Shown here piece by piece: positions 18,271 through 27,536 of a stretch of 64,000 nucleotides of DNA. Source of the stretch: an uncultured Spartobacteria bacterium (GTDB lineage: Bacteria; Verrucomicrobiota; Verrucomicrobiia; Chthoniobacterales; Chthoniobacteraceae); assembly GCA_903919125.1 (NCBI GenBank), contig CAIXGS010000004.1, positions 62,001-126,000 on the forward strand, given 5' to 3'. How positions within the stretch are numbered: the first letter of the stretch is position 1; each line of letters opens with the position of its first letter. The notes beneath the pieces are model-generated. The model was not told where the DNA came from. It made no database searches and saw only the letters and a list, made by a program, of their open reading frames with translations. Position numbers and translations under genes: made by a program.

Positions 18271-19863
18271 TTATTTTTTCCCAGAAATTGTTACGCGAAT
18301 GGTAGTGGAGCCTGCTGCGTTTGTTACTTTACAATCATAGTAGCTGCCAATGTCGTCGCTAAAAACAACGTCCATAAGTCCAGGCGTGCTGCCGCCAAAG
18401 CTATAGGTTGGTAAATTATGATCTCTCTCATAGTAAGCACCAAGCCAAGGGTGGCCAGTGCTGTACAGGCCACTAGGCGCAATAGGGTTCCCGCGGAACC
18501 CATTTGGCCTCAAGTACTCCTCACCGGAACTAATAAAGTACCCATTTTTTCTCTCAGTATTAAGCATCGGCTTTCCGTCTCTCGACCATGAAACGGTATG
18601 AGGAGTCTTACTACTTATGTTAGGTTTCAATGCTATGACAAAGTAACCAGCGCCATTGCCGATTACGCAGCCCGCTGCATCATAGCTTCTAGGTTTTGAA
18701 CTGTAATCGATGGGTTTTAGTGAGACTGGGAATACTGAGAATCCCTTAGCTTTCAGAACAGTAAAATCAAAATAAACTTCACCCGGTTTAGGGAGAGCAA
18801 TTGAGACGGACGGAAGCGTTCCCACTTTTAATACGGCATTTGCGCTGGTAACTGATCCCGCAGGATTAGAAACGGTTACACAATATGTGCCTTGATCTGT
18901 GAGTCGGGCACCTTGCACTGTAAAAGTCTTCTGTGTCGCACCTTCAATTTTTACGCTATTTCTCATCCACTGATAATTTATCAAAGTTTCATCCACAACA
19001 GATACAGCCATGCTAGCTTTTTCTCCTACTTCTACAGTTGGGGATCCCGGCTGCTGGTTGATAAAAGGAGGATAAACCTTCGGTGGGTTGACAGTCAGAG
19101 GAGAGGGAGTGCTAGACCAAGAACCCACAGCACTAGATACAGTAACGGAGTAATATCCAGCATCTATGGATTTCGCAGAAGAAATTAATAATTGGTTTCC
19201 AGTGGCACCGGGAATCATAACTCCGTCTTTCTTCCATTGGTATTGCGGATTTACAAGTTTACCGGCATCTGCCTTGAAGATCACTTGCGCCTTTTGATCA
19301 GCAGTGTAGGATTTGGGAGAGACAAGAACTTGTCTTTTTTCCACTTTCACAGTCCACATTCCCGTAGAAATTCCAACCTTCTTGAAGGCTGCGCATCCAT
19401 TCTCGCCCGCGCCGGCTGGCAGTGTGGCCGAGATCTGACACCTGTACGCGCCAGCATCCTCGACCTTCAGGTTCGGAATGCTGAATGGGACATAATTATA
19501 CTTGCTGCAGCTGCCTACAAGTAAATCGTTTTTGAAAAAACTATAGTTAAGTATATAGTCGCAATTCTTCCAATAACTGTAATATCTGGACCCTGACCAG
19601 CCAGCGAAAGAAACATCAATACCCGCGTAGGGATCTAATTTCAATGAATCTCCCTCCACAGCTGTGATAGTATTGTTTTGTTTCGGTCCATAGTACATGT
19701 CGAAATACTTTGGACCAATAAAGTTTGATGGATTCCCGTATTCATCGGTACCTCCATAGCTCTGAGGAGCCGGTGTGACAATGAATAATAAAATTGCTGC
19801 AAACCATGAGAATACATCACAATTGCAATATGCTGGCGTATTTGTTTTTTTTCGATTTATCAT
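18271..19863 (-). CDS. Secreted protein with immunoglobulin-like domains
   Basis: This 530-residue protein has an N-terminal hydrophobic export segment (residues 15-35). Three immunoglobulin-like domains are recognisable from their F-strand signatures: DAGAYRCQIS, DAGYYSVTVS and DQGTYCVTVS, with a Trp core residue in each (for example YQWKKDG and YQWMRN). A fourth, more divergent strand-rich domain forms the C-terminus. Such verrucomicrobial Ig proteins are usually surface or extracellular adhesins or scaffolds. The coding sequence is AT-rich compared with the main operons, like both neighbours, which supports joint acquisition. No sorting motif was seen at the C-terminus. Confidence 0.75.
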   Translation of the reverse strand: MINRKKTNTPAYCNCDVFSWFAAILLFIVTPAPQSYGGTDEYGNPSNFIGPKYFDMYYGPKQNNTITAVEGDSLKLDPYAGIDVSFAGWSGSRYYSYWKNCDYILNYSFFKNDLLVGSCSKYNYVPFSIPNLKVEDAGAYRCQISATLPAGAGENGCAAFKKVGISTGMWTVKVEKRQVLVSPKSYTADQKAQVIFKADAGKLVNPQYQWKKDGVMIPGATGNQLLISSAKSIDAGYYSVTVSSAVGSWSSTPSPLTVNPPKVYPPFINQQPGSPTVEVGEKASMAVSVVDETLINYQWMRNSVKIEGATQKTFTVQGARLTDQGTYCVTVSNPAGSVTSANAVLKVGTLPSVSIALPKPGEVYFDFTVLKAKGFSVFPVSLKPIDYSSKPRSYDAAGCVIGNGAGYFVIALKPNISSKTPHTVSWSRDGKPMLNTERKNGYFISSGEEYLRPNGFRGNPIAPSGLYSTGHPWLGAYYERDHNLPTYSFGGSTPGLMDVVFSDDIGSYYDCKVTNAAGSTTIRVTISGKK

Positions 19864-19914
19864 AAATTAGGTGTATTTATTATTTTTTACTACAAGGCTG
19901 TGGCGGTGATTATT

Positions 19915-20616
19915 TTAATCAATTTGATTTTCACTTTCGTCCTCATCTTCGAAAGATGCTTTTGACTGTCCTATCATATTCCGTTCTGACGCTATTTCTT
20001 TAAGCGTACTAACGAGTGCAGCTCGGAAACCGCGAAGGTCAGCAAGTTTTCCGAAGCTCTTATTGCTTTTCTCCTCCTTGGCGTCGATGAGCAGTTGATA
20101 TTTTGACAGCATCAAACCGGAAAGGTCGGATGCAATTTCCAGAGAATCTGAAAAAACATAGACTCTTTCTGAGTCCACGCCCTTAAGGGCAAAGGCACAG
20201 CCTAACTCGAAATAAACGTTCCGATTGCCCCCGGAGACGTCAAAGATCAGAACATCTGCTTCTTTGATTCGGCGCATGATAGAGCCGACTATTGTTGCCC
20301 CATGACGGGCTCGGAGCCGTTTTACGGAAATTCGTAATGGGATAACTCCCGGCTCTCGATCCTTCGCTAACTGCTCAAGAGTTTGAGCCGCTGCCTTGAC
20401 CTCATCGCGCAAAAAGCACCAGTGACTATTCAGTCCACTTTTTGTTTCCCCTGATTGGCCACGACCCCAATCGTAACCAATTAAGACTTGAATATACGGT
20501 GACTGACCAGTGTCAAACTGCTTGCTGCTTGCTGCTTGCTGCTTGCTGCTTGCTGCTTGCTGCTTGCTGCTTGCTGCTTGCTGCTTGCTGCTTGCTGCTT
20601 TGGATTCATCACTCAT
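19915..20616 (-). CDS. TIR-like / nucleotide-binding protein with heptamer-encoded N-terminus
   Basis: This 233-residue protein starts at the ATG at 20616. Residues 6-33 are nearly four copies of a 7-residue unit (SSKQQAA) encoded by about 12 copies of a 7-bp DNA unit. The globular part carries ADVLIFDVSGGNRNVYFELG, a pattern seen in TIR-like and nucleoside deoxyribosyltransferase-like folds, where the Glu is often catalytic. No ATG or GTG start is visible between the repeat and the domain, so translation must cross the repeat. Each gain or loss of one unit would shift the frame. The downstream partner, if any, is unclear, and a defence role is only an inference from the fold. Confidence 0.6.
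   Translation of the reverse strand: MSDESKAASSKQQAASSKQQAASSKQQAASSKQFDTGQSPYIQVLIGYDWGRGQSGETKSGLNSHWCFLRDEVKAAAQTLEQLAKDREPGVIPLRISVKRLRARHGATIVGSIMRRIKEADVLIFDVSGGNRNVYFELGCAFALKGVDSERVYVFSDSLEIASDLSGLMLSKYQLLIDAKEEKSNKSFGKLADLRGFRAALVSTLKEIASERNMIGQSKASFEDEDESENQID
20518..20600. repeat. Heptanucleotide tandem array (unit CTTGCTG, about 12 copies) inside a coding region
   Basis: The array is a nearly perfect head-to-tail run of a 7-bp unit located 14 bp inside the start codon of the TIR-like gene. Three units make 21 bp, giving the 7-residue protein repeat. Because 7 is not divisible by 3, slippage changes the reading frame. Confidence 0.92.
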
Positions 20617-21071
20617 TTTTGATAACTGATTTTTTTCAAATAAGTCAACTGGGTTTTCGAGAAATAGTCAGTTCACGATTCTTGCAGAAGTTTTACCGGA
20701 AACTATTTGTCGTTATAAGCTAATTGAAAGGCACTTCCGCTAAGTCTTTAGGAAGTCGAGAGTATCCCAAAGTCGACAGGATCACCTCAATTCCAAGGCT
20801 TTATGAGCACCTATCTCTATACTTTGCGGAACATGTTGTCATATATGTTGCGAGGATTGGCGGTGCTTCGCGTCCTTACATTTGGTGCGAGACGCGAGGG
20901 ACAGGCACTCGGGAACTCGGCATCGTTCCAGCGTAAGTCCGAATAATTCCTCTCTCGCGCACACAGTCAGCAATTTGGTGGTGTTGGACTACGGCAGGAG
21001 CGTCGAGTTTTTCTGGGACGAACTTTTACCTAATCAAATAAACTGCGACGGCTTAAATCAGTCTATCCACT
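20617..21071. other. Divergent intergenic region
   Basis: This is a 455-bp gap between the divergent TIR-like and DUF1080 genes and must hold both promoters. A GTGTCTGTCCC-type motif copy lies at 20896-20909 (minus strand, with GCCTGTCCC). The half near the TIR-like gene is AT-rich. No RNA gene or terminator was recognised. Confidence 0.45.
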
Positions 21072-21770
21072 ATGTTCTCATTGCTTCTCTCGTTAGGTCT
21101 TCTTGCTGCTGACATGCCAGTGACTTCTGCTTGGGTGCCTCACTCGCTGGATCGCCCCCGTCCTCCTGTAGTTCGAGCCGCTGATTCCGCTAGTATGCCA
21201 TCGGATGCGCATGCATTACTCGGCACAAATCTTTCCAACTGGCGACACGATCCAAGTAAGGACACTAAGGAATCCGCACCTGCGAAATGGCTCTATGAAG
21301 ACGGTGTGCTTACGTCCGTTGCCCGTACGGGAACTTTGCGCTGCGAGGAGGTGATCAAGGGAGATTTTCAGATGCACATCGAATGGGCGACGCCGGCCGA
21401 AGTCCGTGGCAATGGTCAGGGGCGCGGTAACAGCGGTGTTTTCATTACGGGTTTTCCGGAACTGCAGGTGCTGGATTCCTATGACAACGACACTTATCCT
21501 GATGGCTCGGCCAGCGCCTTTTACGGAAAATATCCGCCCTACGTGAACGCATCGCGCGGCCCAGGCGAATGGCAGAGCTATGATATCTTCGTTGAGCGCG
21601 CCCAGCTCATCGGCGGCAAGGCGGTCCGCAAGGCCCGCATCACGGTCGTCCATAACGGCGTGCTCACGCAGCATGCACGCGAATTCGAAGGCAACGTTCA
21701 GGAGGGCACGCTCGCACTGCAGGATCATCTGAACCAATGCGTTTCCGCAATATCTGGGTGCGCAACCTGA
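21072..21770 (+). CDS. DUF1080 (3-keto-disaccharide hydrolase-like) protein with 3' frameshift
   Basis: The protein has 232 residues as read, with a hydrophobic N-terminus. The jelly-roll core has DUF1080 hallmarks: the GRGNSGVFI segment, FPELQVLDSYDNDTYPDG, and a closing LQDHLN. The family normally ends LQDHxNPVRFRNIWVRxL. Here that tail, RFRNIWVRNLNTDEA, is encoded in another frame from 21740 to a stop at 21812-21814. One missing base near 21733-21736 explains this. The gene is therefore either truncated by about 25 residues, which removes the last strand, or it contains a sequencing error. Family members are secreted and linked to sugar 3-keto hydrolysis or carbohydrate binding. Confidence 0.75.
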   Translation: MFSLLLSLGLLAADMPVTSAWVPHSLDRPRPPVVRAADSASMPSDAHALLGTNLSNWRHDPSKDTKESAPAKWLYEDGVLTSVARTGTLRCEEVIKGDFQMHIEWATPAEVRGNGQGRGNSGVFITGFPELQVLDSYDNDTYPDGSASAFYGKYPPYVNASRGPGEWQSYDIFVERAQLIGGKAVRKARITVVHNGVLTQHAREFEGNVQEGTLALQDHLNQCVSAISGCAT

Positions 21771-21904
21771 ATACCGACGAAGCACGCAACACTCCTCCGC
21801 CAGCAAAAAATTGACTTTCAGTTCAAGTACCGGACCTTCTTGAAAACCTGCACGTCTGGTTTTAACGCTCATGGGTCCATGGTCCAGAGACCGCGCAGGA
21901 TCGA

Positions 21905-23326
21905 CTAAGTCAGGATGCCTTTTACCACGTTTCCTGAAACATCGGTGAGTCGGTAGTCGCGGCCTTGCTGGCGCCACGTCAGCTTTTCGTGGTTCAATCC
22001 GAATTGATGGAGAATCGTGGCATTGAGGTCGTGCATATGGACCGGATTTTCCGCAGCCCGAAATCCAAAGTCATCCGTTGCTCCGTAGGTCATGCCGCCT
22101 TTCACTCCGCCACCCGCGAGCCAAATGGAATAACCGTAGGGATTATGATCGCGCCCACTTTTCCCCTCGGTGGTCGGTGTACGCCCAAATTCACCGCCCC
22201 AAATAACTAACGTATCTTCGAGCATTCCGAGGCGACGCAGATCTTTGAGAAGGGCAGCGCAACCCCGATCCACCTCAGCCATCCGCCGGCCTTGCTGTTT
22301 GTCGTTGTCCCCGTGGGAATCCCAATCGTCCGCATCGCCGCCGTGATAGATTTGAATACAACGCACGCCCCGTTGCACCAGTCTTCGAGCAGTCAGGCAT
22401 TGTTCCCCAAAACCTTTTCCGTACATCTCGAGTGTGGCGGCATCCTCGGTGCTCAGGTTCACGGCTTCCGGTGCAGCGGATTGCATCCGAAACGCGAGTT
22501 CATAAGAGGCGATACGCGCGTCCAGTACGCTGTCGTTCCGGAGTTGGGCGTGATCGTGGTTGAGGCCCTGAACGTAATCCAAAACCGCGCGTTGGTTTCC
22601 TCCTGCTAATGCCGAAGGCGGAGTCAGGTACGGGATTGGGGCGGCACCAGTACTGATGCGGGTGCCCTGATAAACCGCAGGGAGAAATCCGTTCCCCCAA
22701 ACTCCGGGCCCCGGTTTAAGCGGCTTGGAGTGCATTACCACGAAGGATGGAAGATTGTCGGATTCGGAGCCTAGCCCATAAGACAGCCATGCCCCGAGAG
22801 AGGCGCGTCCCGGCAATTGGGCGCCCGTATTGGCAAGCCAGATCGCTGGGGTGTGATTGAAGATTTCGTGATGCATACTTCGAACCACGCACAACTCGTC
22901 CGCGCACTGCTGCAGATAGGGAAGAGAATCGCAGATCTCGATTCCACTTTGCCCGCATTTGCTGAACGTTTGAGCGCTCCCCATGAGCTTCTGCTTTTTG
23001 ACGTCAGTGAACTCCAATTTGATTTTGTGAAACTCTTCGGGCGGCGTCTGCCCGTCGAATTTGGTCAGCATCGGCTTGGGATCCAAGATGTCCATGTGGC
23101 TTGGCCCTCCGTGCATGAAGAGGTAGATTACGGCCTTTGCTTTGGCTGGAAAATGAGATGTCTTTATCGCTAGAGGACCGGCTCCAACGGTTTCGCCATT
23201 AGCAAACACACGACCTTCCCGTGCGAGGAGTCCCGCGAGCGCGACACTACCGAGTGTTCCGCCTGCGTGCGAAAGCCAGTCGCGGCGGTTTAGGAGCATT
23301 GAATGGGACTCAGTCGACATAAGCAA
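21905..23326 (-). CDS. DUF1501 Tat-exported protein
   Basis: This 473-residue protein has a twin-arginine region (LLNRRDWLSHAGGTLGSVAL) near the N-terminus. DUF1501 proteins belong to the sulfatase/alkaline phosphatase superfamily, and here the characteristic blocks are YLFMHGGPSHMDILDPKP, the central RRLVQRGVRCIQIYHGGD, and WGGEFGRTPTTEGKSGRDHN. Their reaction is unknown. The start overlaps the stop of the upstream DUF1549/1553 gene by 17 bp. This is the standard pair of the phylum, and the two proteins are assumed to work together. An alternative start at the ATG at 23320 would not change the signal. Confidence 0.9.
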   Translation of the reverse strand: MLMSTESHSMLLNRRDWLSHAGGTLGSVALAGLLAREGRVFANGETVGAGPLAIKTSHFPAKAKAVIYLFMHGGPSHMDILDPKPMLTKFDGQTPPEEFHKIKLEFTDVKKQKLMGSAQTFSKCGQSGIEICDSLPYLQQCADELCVVRSMHHEIFNHTPAIWLANTGAQLPGRASLGAWLSYGLGSESDNLPSFVVMHSKPLKPGPGVWGNGFLPAVYQGTRISTGAAPIPYLTPPSALAGGNQRAVLDYVQGLNHDHAQLRNDSVLDARIASYELAFRMQSAAPEAVNLSTEDAATLEMYGKGFGEQCLTARRLVQRGVRCIQIYHGGDADDWDSHGDNDKQQGRRMAEVDRGCAALLKDLRRLGMLEDTLVIWGGEFGRTPTTEGKSGRDHNPYGYSIWLAGGGVKGGMTYGATDDFGFRAAENPVHMHDLNATILHQFGLNHEKLTWRQQGRDYRLTDVSGNVVKGILT

Positions 23327-25493
23327 ATTCGTTGGAGTTAATCAGTGCGAGGCACCATTCCACCCAGGCTGCACCGGTTGGCGGAGGAATGAAGTGGGCT
23401 GCGTGAACACCAGGAGGAAGGGCTTGGGAATCGGGCGCGGTTTTGTTCCAAACAGACTCTCTCGCGTTGAGAAATGCGGTCGCTTTTTGGCTTTCCAACG
23501 GGCTGGGCGCACGACCGAACAACCAGTGCCAGGCGAGAACAATCGCTTGCGTCGCGTCGCCTTTGGATTCGGACCAGAGGCGTGCGGCAAGCTCTCGTGA
23601 AAAACGAAGCGAATCCCCGCTATTGAGCATCGTGAGCGCTTGCGACGCGACGACCGTGCTTTCTCGTGCCGAACAGCTATTTACGGTGTCGGGGCTATTG
23701 AAGGCATCGAAGAACGGAAGTTTGATCGAACGCCTAACGATGAGGTAAAGGCTGCGCCGCACGAGCTCGCTTTCGTCTTTTGTCGGGGACCAATTCTTAT
23801 TGCGTAAAGCGGCGAGCGCCCAGGGTTCGACGGGCGGCGTGATCGGTGGCCCGAAGGAGGTCAGGTTTAGTTTGCCTGACACAGAAAGCAGGGCGTCTCG
23901 CAGTTCCTCGGCTTGGAGACGGCGTCTGGGAAATGCTCCGAGTAGTCGCTGCTCAGGATCGGCGGCTTTCACCGCAGCCGAAGGGATGCTCGACTGACGG
24001 TAGGTGGCTGAATTGAGAATGAGATTTTCGATTTGTCGTAAATCCCAGCCACTGGAAATCAGTTCGGAAGCCAGCCAGTCGAGAAGTTCGGGGTGCGAAG
24101 GCGACTCCCCTTGTCGGCCGAAGTCTCCGGCTGTCCGTACCAATCCTTTGCCGAAGTACCATTGCCAGATTCGATTCGCCAGCACTCGAGCGGTAAGCGG
24201 GTTGTCGGAACGCGTGAGCCAATGTGCGAGTGCCGAACGGCCTTGTGTCGGATTTTCAACCGGACCGCCGCCCGGGAAAACCAAAGGAAGGGAAGGCGTC
24301 GCGTCGCGAAGGGGCATTTCAAGCTCTCCTCGACGTAGCACCCTAACGAGGTTTGGAGCCGTATTTCGCTGGAGTTCGATCGCAATAGGAGTCGTGTTTT
24401 CCTTGCTGTTCGTTTTGGAAACTACGCGTTTGCTGTCGGAGAAAAGCGCTTGGATTCCGTAGTAATCGTTCTGCGTGAGGGGATCGAATTTGTGGTCATG
24501 GCATCGGGTGCACCCCACGGTCAGCCCCAAAAAAGCCGAACCAGAAGTATCGACCAAATCGGTGAGCCGATCGTTTTCTTCTTCCTCGGGTCTTCTGATG
24601 CCCGCCGATTGAATTTTAATCGGCCCCACCGACAGGAACAAAACTCCTGCTTTTGCGTCGTCATTTTGAGGCCAGAGTTCGTCTCCCGCGATTTGCTCCT
24701 GAATAAAACGGTCGAGTGGTTTGTTGCTTGAAAAGGAACGGACCAACCAGTCGCGATACTGCCACGCGTGGGTAAAAGGGTTATCCAGCTCAAACCCAGC
24801 ACTGTCTGCATATCTCGCGACATCCATCCAATGCCGCGCCAGATGCTCCCCGTGTTGAACCGAGGACAGCCACGCCTTCCGTTCGACATCAAGATCGGGA
24901 GTGGATTGAGAGTCCGCAGTTGGCGGGAGCCCAGTGATGGCGAAAGACATTCGACGGCGCAACGTCTCGGGAGAGGCTTCCTGTGCGGGTTGCAGGCCCT
25001 CGCTTTCGAGACGTTCGAGAATGAAGGTGTCGATTGGATTGCGTGGCCACTGCAGGTTTTTTACGAGAGGAAGTGCTGGGCGTTGGATCGGTGTGAACGA
25101 CCAATGTTCCTCGTATTTCGCGCCTTCGGCGACCCACTGTGTGAGGAGTTCACGCTGTTTATTCGTGAGAGCCTTGTGCGACTTTGGCGGAGGCATCAGA
25201 TCTGTCCGGTCCGTCGTGTTGATTCGTTCAATCAATGCACTCTTTTCCGTTTGGCTCGGAACAATCGCGATATCCCCCGACTCCGCAGGTTTCGTGGCGT
25301 CCTCGCGCCGATCTAGGCGCAGCTTACCCCTGCGGTGTTCAGCATCGGGGCCGTGGCAGCCCAGACAATTGTCGGAAAGGATCGCGCGAATGTCGCGATT
25401 GAAACGAACGTCCGCCCTAGCGAAGGAGGGGGCCGTGAAAAATGTCACGAGCAGGGTCAACGCGCATGCTCCGAGTCCACAGTGAGTTGTCAT
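23310..25493 (-). CDS. PSCyt1-DUF1549-DUF1553 c-type cytochrome protein
   Basis: The protein has 727 residues from the ATG at 25493, chosen because it opens a signal peptide (MTTHCGLGACALTLLVTFFT). The longer frame from 25631 adds a charged 46-residue stretch. A haem c site CLGCH sits at residues 43-47 in a PSCyt1 domain, followed by the DUF1549 block (RNPIDTFILERLESEGL) with a second CTRCH, and DUF1553 (NPLTARVLANRIWQWYFGKG). The protein lacks the long central lectin-like insert common in 1000-residue relatives. It is probably periplasmic and redox-active, coupled to the DUF1501 partner encoded next. Confidence 0.9.
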   Translation of the reverse strand: MTTHCGLGACALTLLVTFFTAPSFARADVRFNRDIRAILSDNCLGCHGPDAEHRRGKLRLDRREDATKPAESGDIAIVPSQTEKSALIERINTTDRTDLMPPPKSHKALTNKQRELLTQWVAEGAKYEEHWSFTPIQRPALPLVKNLQWPRNPIDTFILERLESEGLQPAQEASPETLRRRMSFAITGLPPTADSQSTPDLDVERKAWLSSVQHGEHLARHWMDVARYADSAGFELDNPFTHAWQYRDWLVRSFSSNKPLDRFIQEQIAGDELWPQNDDAKAGVLFLSVGPIKIQSAGIRRPEEEENDRLTDLVDTSGSAFLGLTVGCTRCHDHKFDPLTQNDYYGIQALFSDSKRVVSKTNSKENTTPIAIELQRNTAPNLVRVLRRGELEMPLRDATPSLPLVFPGGGPVENPTQGRSALAHWLTRSDNPLTARVLANRIWQWYFGKGLVRTAGDFGRQGESPSHPELLDWLASELISSGWDLRQIENLILNSATYRQSSIPSAAVKAADPEQRLLGAFPRRRLQAEELRDALLSVSGKLNLTSFGPPITPPVEPWALAALRNKNWSPTKDESELVRRSLYLIVRRSIKLPFFDAFNSPDTVNSCSARESTVVASQALTMLNSGDSLRFSRELAARLWSESKGDATQAIVLAWHWLFGRAPSPLESQKATAFLNARESVWNKTAPDSQALPPGVHAAHFIPPPTGAAWVEWCLALINSNEFAYVD

Positions 25494-25922
25494 TCCCAGA
25501 GGTCGACCTCTCTTGTAGTATTTTTTAAGTAGTTCGACAATAGGGGTAAACACGTGGATTGAAGCTCTTTTATTGGAGGGTGAGCCACTTTGAGGAACGA
25601 GCGTTTTCATGGGGAGAGTTGGCTGATCCATACTCGAAAGTAGATAAGCCGTTCCTGAAAAGCGATGCTCAAGACTATCCTATCCACGCCCGAAACGACC
25701 ATTCAGGGTCCGCATAAACGAGAGCGGAGTACAGTGTCTGTCCCGATTGGTTCCTCCGATAAAAAGTGGAGAAAACCAGCAAGCCGACAACCTCGTGTCA
25801 TCTATCGCTGACATCAGCAACCCGCGTGCAATGGTTATCTCGTCGAGACAAACGCCCGCAAATCATCTAATTGGATGCTTGCTAAGCGTCACCGACTTTC
25901 ACTCACTTATCGTCTTAAGAAC
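25494..25922. other. Divergent intergenic region
   Basis: This is a 429-bp gap between the divergent cytochrome and nitrilase genes. It contains a GTGTCTGTCCCG motif copy at 25733-25744. An open frame on the minus strand up to 25631 could extend the cytochrome protein, but it has no signal-peptide character. No other feature was recognised. Confidence 0.4.
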
Positions 25923-27206
25923 ATGCTTCGCTCCAATCTACTCGCCGTCTCCCTGATGTTGTGGGGCTCATTTGCTCATGCCGCCGATCTGACTAGGTGG
26001 ACGGAGAAATCCCCGCGCGATGAGATACGTCCAAGCTTCTCGCAAGAGAACCAGTCACTCCTCATCACACACGACGCCCGAGATGGGCTCGATGGATGGT
26101 ATGAACAGACCTTTGCCGTCAAAGGCAGCGACTTCATGAAGTTCAGCGCAACGCGCAAGACGACTGGCGTCGATAACCCACGGCACAGCGGACTGGCCCG
26201 GATCGTCTGGACGGATGACAAAGGCAAAAGCGTGGCCTCGACGACACCCGGTGCCACCGCTGAACCCGAGCATCCGATTGACGGCCCTCTAGACGCGCAG
26301 GGCTGTTCTATCCTAACAGGCATTTATCAGGTTCCTCCCAAGGCTACCCAAGCGACGATTGAGTTGCACCTCCAGCACGCTCCGAAGGGACGCGTCGAAT
26401 GGAGTGAAATTGTTTTCGCGAATACCACCGAACCGGTGTCCCGGAAGGTCCGCCTCGCCACGGTCCAATACGTTCCTACAGGCAAGTCGCCCCAGCAGAA
26501 CTGCGAAGAATACGCTCCGTTCATCGCCGAAGCCATGAAACAGAAGGCCGACCTCATTGTGCTGGGGGAGACCGTCCCCTATGTGCGCACCAAGCTCAAG
26601 CCGGTAGAATGCGCCGAGCCGATCCCCGGTCCGACCACAGAATATTTCGGCGCCATCGCCAAACAGAACAACATCCACATCGCACTGAGTCTCTACGAGC
26701 GCGAAGGCCATCTCGTCTACAACACTGCCGTGCTGGTTGGTCCCGAAGGTAAGCTGCTTGGGAAATATCGCAAGGTCTGCCTCCCTCACGGCGAAGTCGA
26801 AAAAGGAGTGGCGCCCGGCAAGGACTATCCTGTGTTCGATACCGCCTTCGGCAAGGTTGGCCTGATGATCTGCTACGACGGGTTTTATCCCGAAGTCGCC
26901 CGTGCGCTTGTCTCCAACGGGGCCGAGGTCATCGCTTGGCCCGTGTGGGGGTGCGATCCGCTGCTCGCCCGCGCGCGCGCCTGCGAAAACCGCGTTTATA
27001 TCGTTAGTAGCACTTTCTCCGACCCCAAAAGTAACTGGATGATCTCAGGCGTGATCGACCCAGCCGGAAAGGTAGTCGCCCAAGCCATGGAAAACGGCGC
27101 CGTAGTGGTCTCAGAAGCCGATCTATCCAAACCCCTCGTCGGCCCCTGGAACCTCGGCGACTTTCACGACATGGTGCAGCGACATCGACCGGGCATCGCG
27201 AAGTAA
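25923..27206 (+). CDS. Secreted carbon-nitrogen hydrolase (nitrilase superfamily)
   Basis: The protein has 427 residues from the ATG at 25923, which opens a signal peptide ending in SFAHA. Residues 25-170 form an extra beta-sandwich-like domain. Residues 175-420 are a nitrilase-fold amidohydrolase with the full catalytic triad: Glu216 (VLGET), Lys284 (GKYRKVCLPHG) and Cys317 (MICYDGFYPE). The domain cleaves C-N bonds in amides or nitriles; with an exported location and a sugar-binding-like N-domain, an amide on a glycan or peptide is a plausible substrate, but this is inference. It stands alone, with a repeat-filled 721-bp gap downstream. Confidence 0.87.
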   Translation: MLRSNLLAVSLMLWGSFAHAADLTRWTEKSPRDEIRPSFSQENQSLLITHDARDGLDGWYEQTFAVKGSDFMKFSATRKTTGVDNPRHSGLARIVWTDDKGKSVASTTPGATAEPEHPIDGPLDAQGCSILTGIYQVPPKATQATIELHLQHAPKGRVEWSEIVFANTTEPVSRKVRLATVQYVPTGKSPQQNCEEYAPFIAEAMKQKADLIVLGETVPYVRTKLKPVECAEPIPGPTTEYFGAIAKQNNIHIALSLYEREGHLVYNTAVLVGPEGKLLGKYRKVCLPHGEVEKGVAPGKDYPVFDTAFGKVGLMICYDGFYPEVARALVSNGAEVIAWPVWGCDPLLARARACENRVYIVSSTFSDPKSNWMISGVIDPAGKVVAQAMENGAVVVSEADLSKPLVGPWNLGDFHDMVQRHRPGIAK

Positions 27207-27407
27207 GATCAGCCCTGAAGTGACGAAAGGCGACGGACAAGCAACTCGACCTTAGGCGTACTTGGAATCCAGCGGCTTCAAGAAAGCATCCAGTAGAAAC
27301 ATTCAAAGTGACTCCGGCGGCGAAACCGGAACAGGGCCCTATGGATCCTACACCGCCATGCGACTTTGCTGGGTGAGGGCAAATGAGGGGGACGGGGAGA
27401 GACGCAG

Positions 27408-27533
27408 GAGACAGACACGAATGGTACTGAGTTAAGGTCGTCTTTCGTGGGATTTTTACGCCAACCAAAAGGAGTGCCGGAGCGCGATCACTCGAAAAAG
27501 CTCTTTAACTCAGTGCCATTCGGGACAGACACC
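27408..27533 (+). repeat. MITE/REPIN-like element, copy A
   Basis: About 105 bp are bounded by inverted ends CGAATGGTACTGAGTTAAGG (27418-27437) and the near-complement ending at 27522 (18 of 20 match). GACAGACAC flanks it on both sides. The interior has no reading frame. Two more copies lie at 34029-34196 and 38643-38769. No transposase is nearby. Confidence 0.75.
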
Positions 27534-27536
27534 GCC

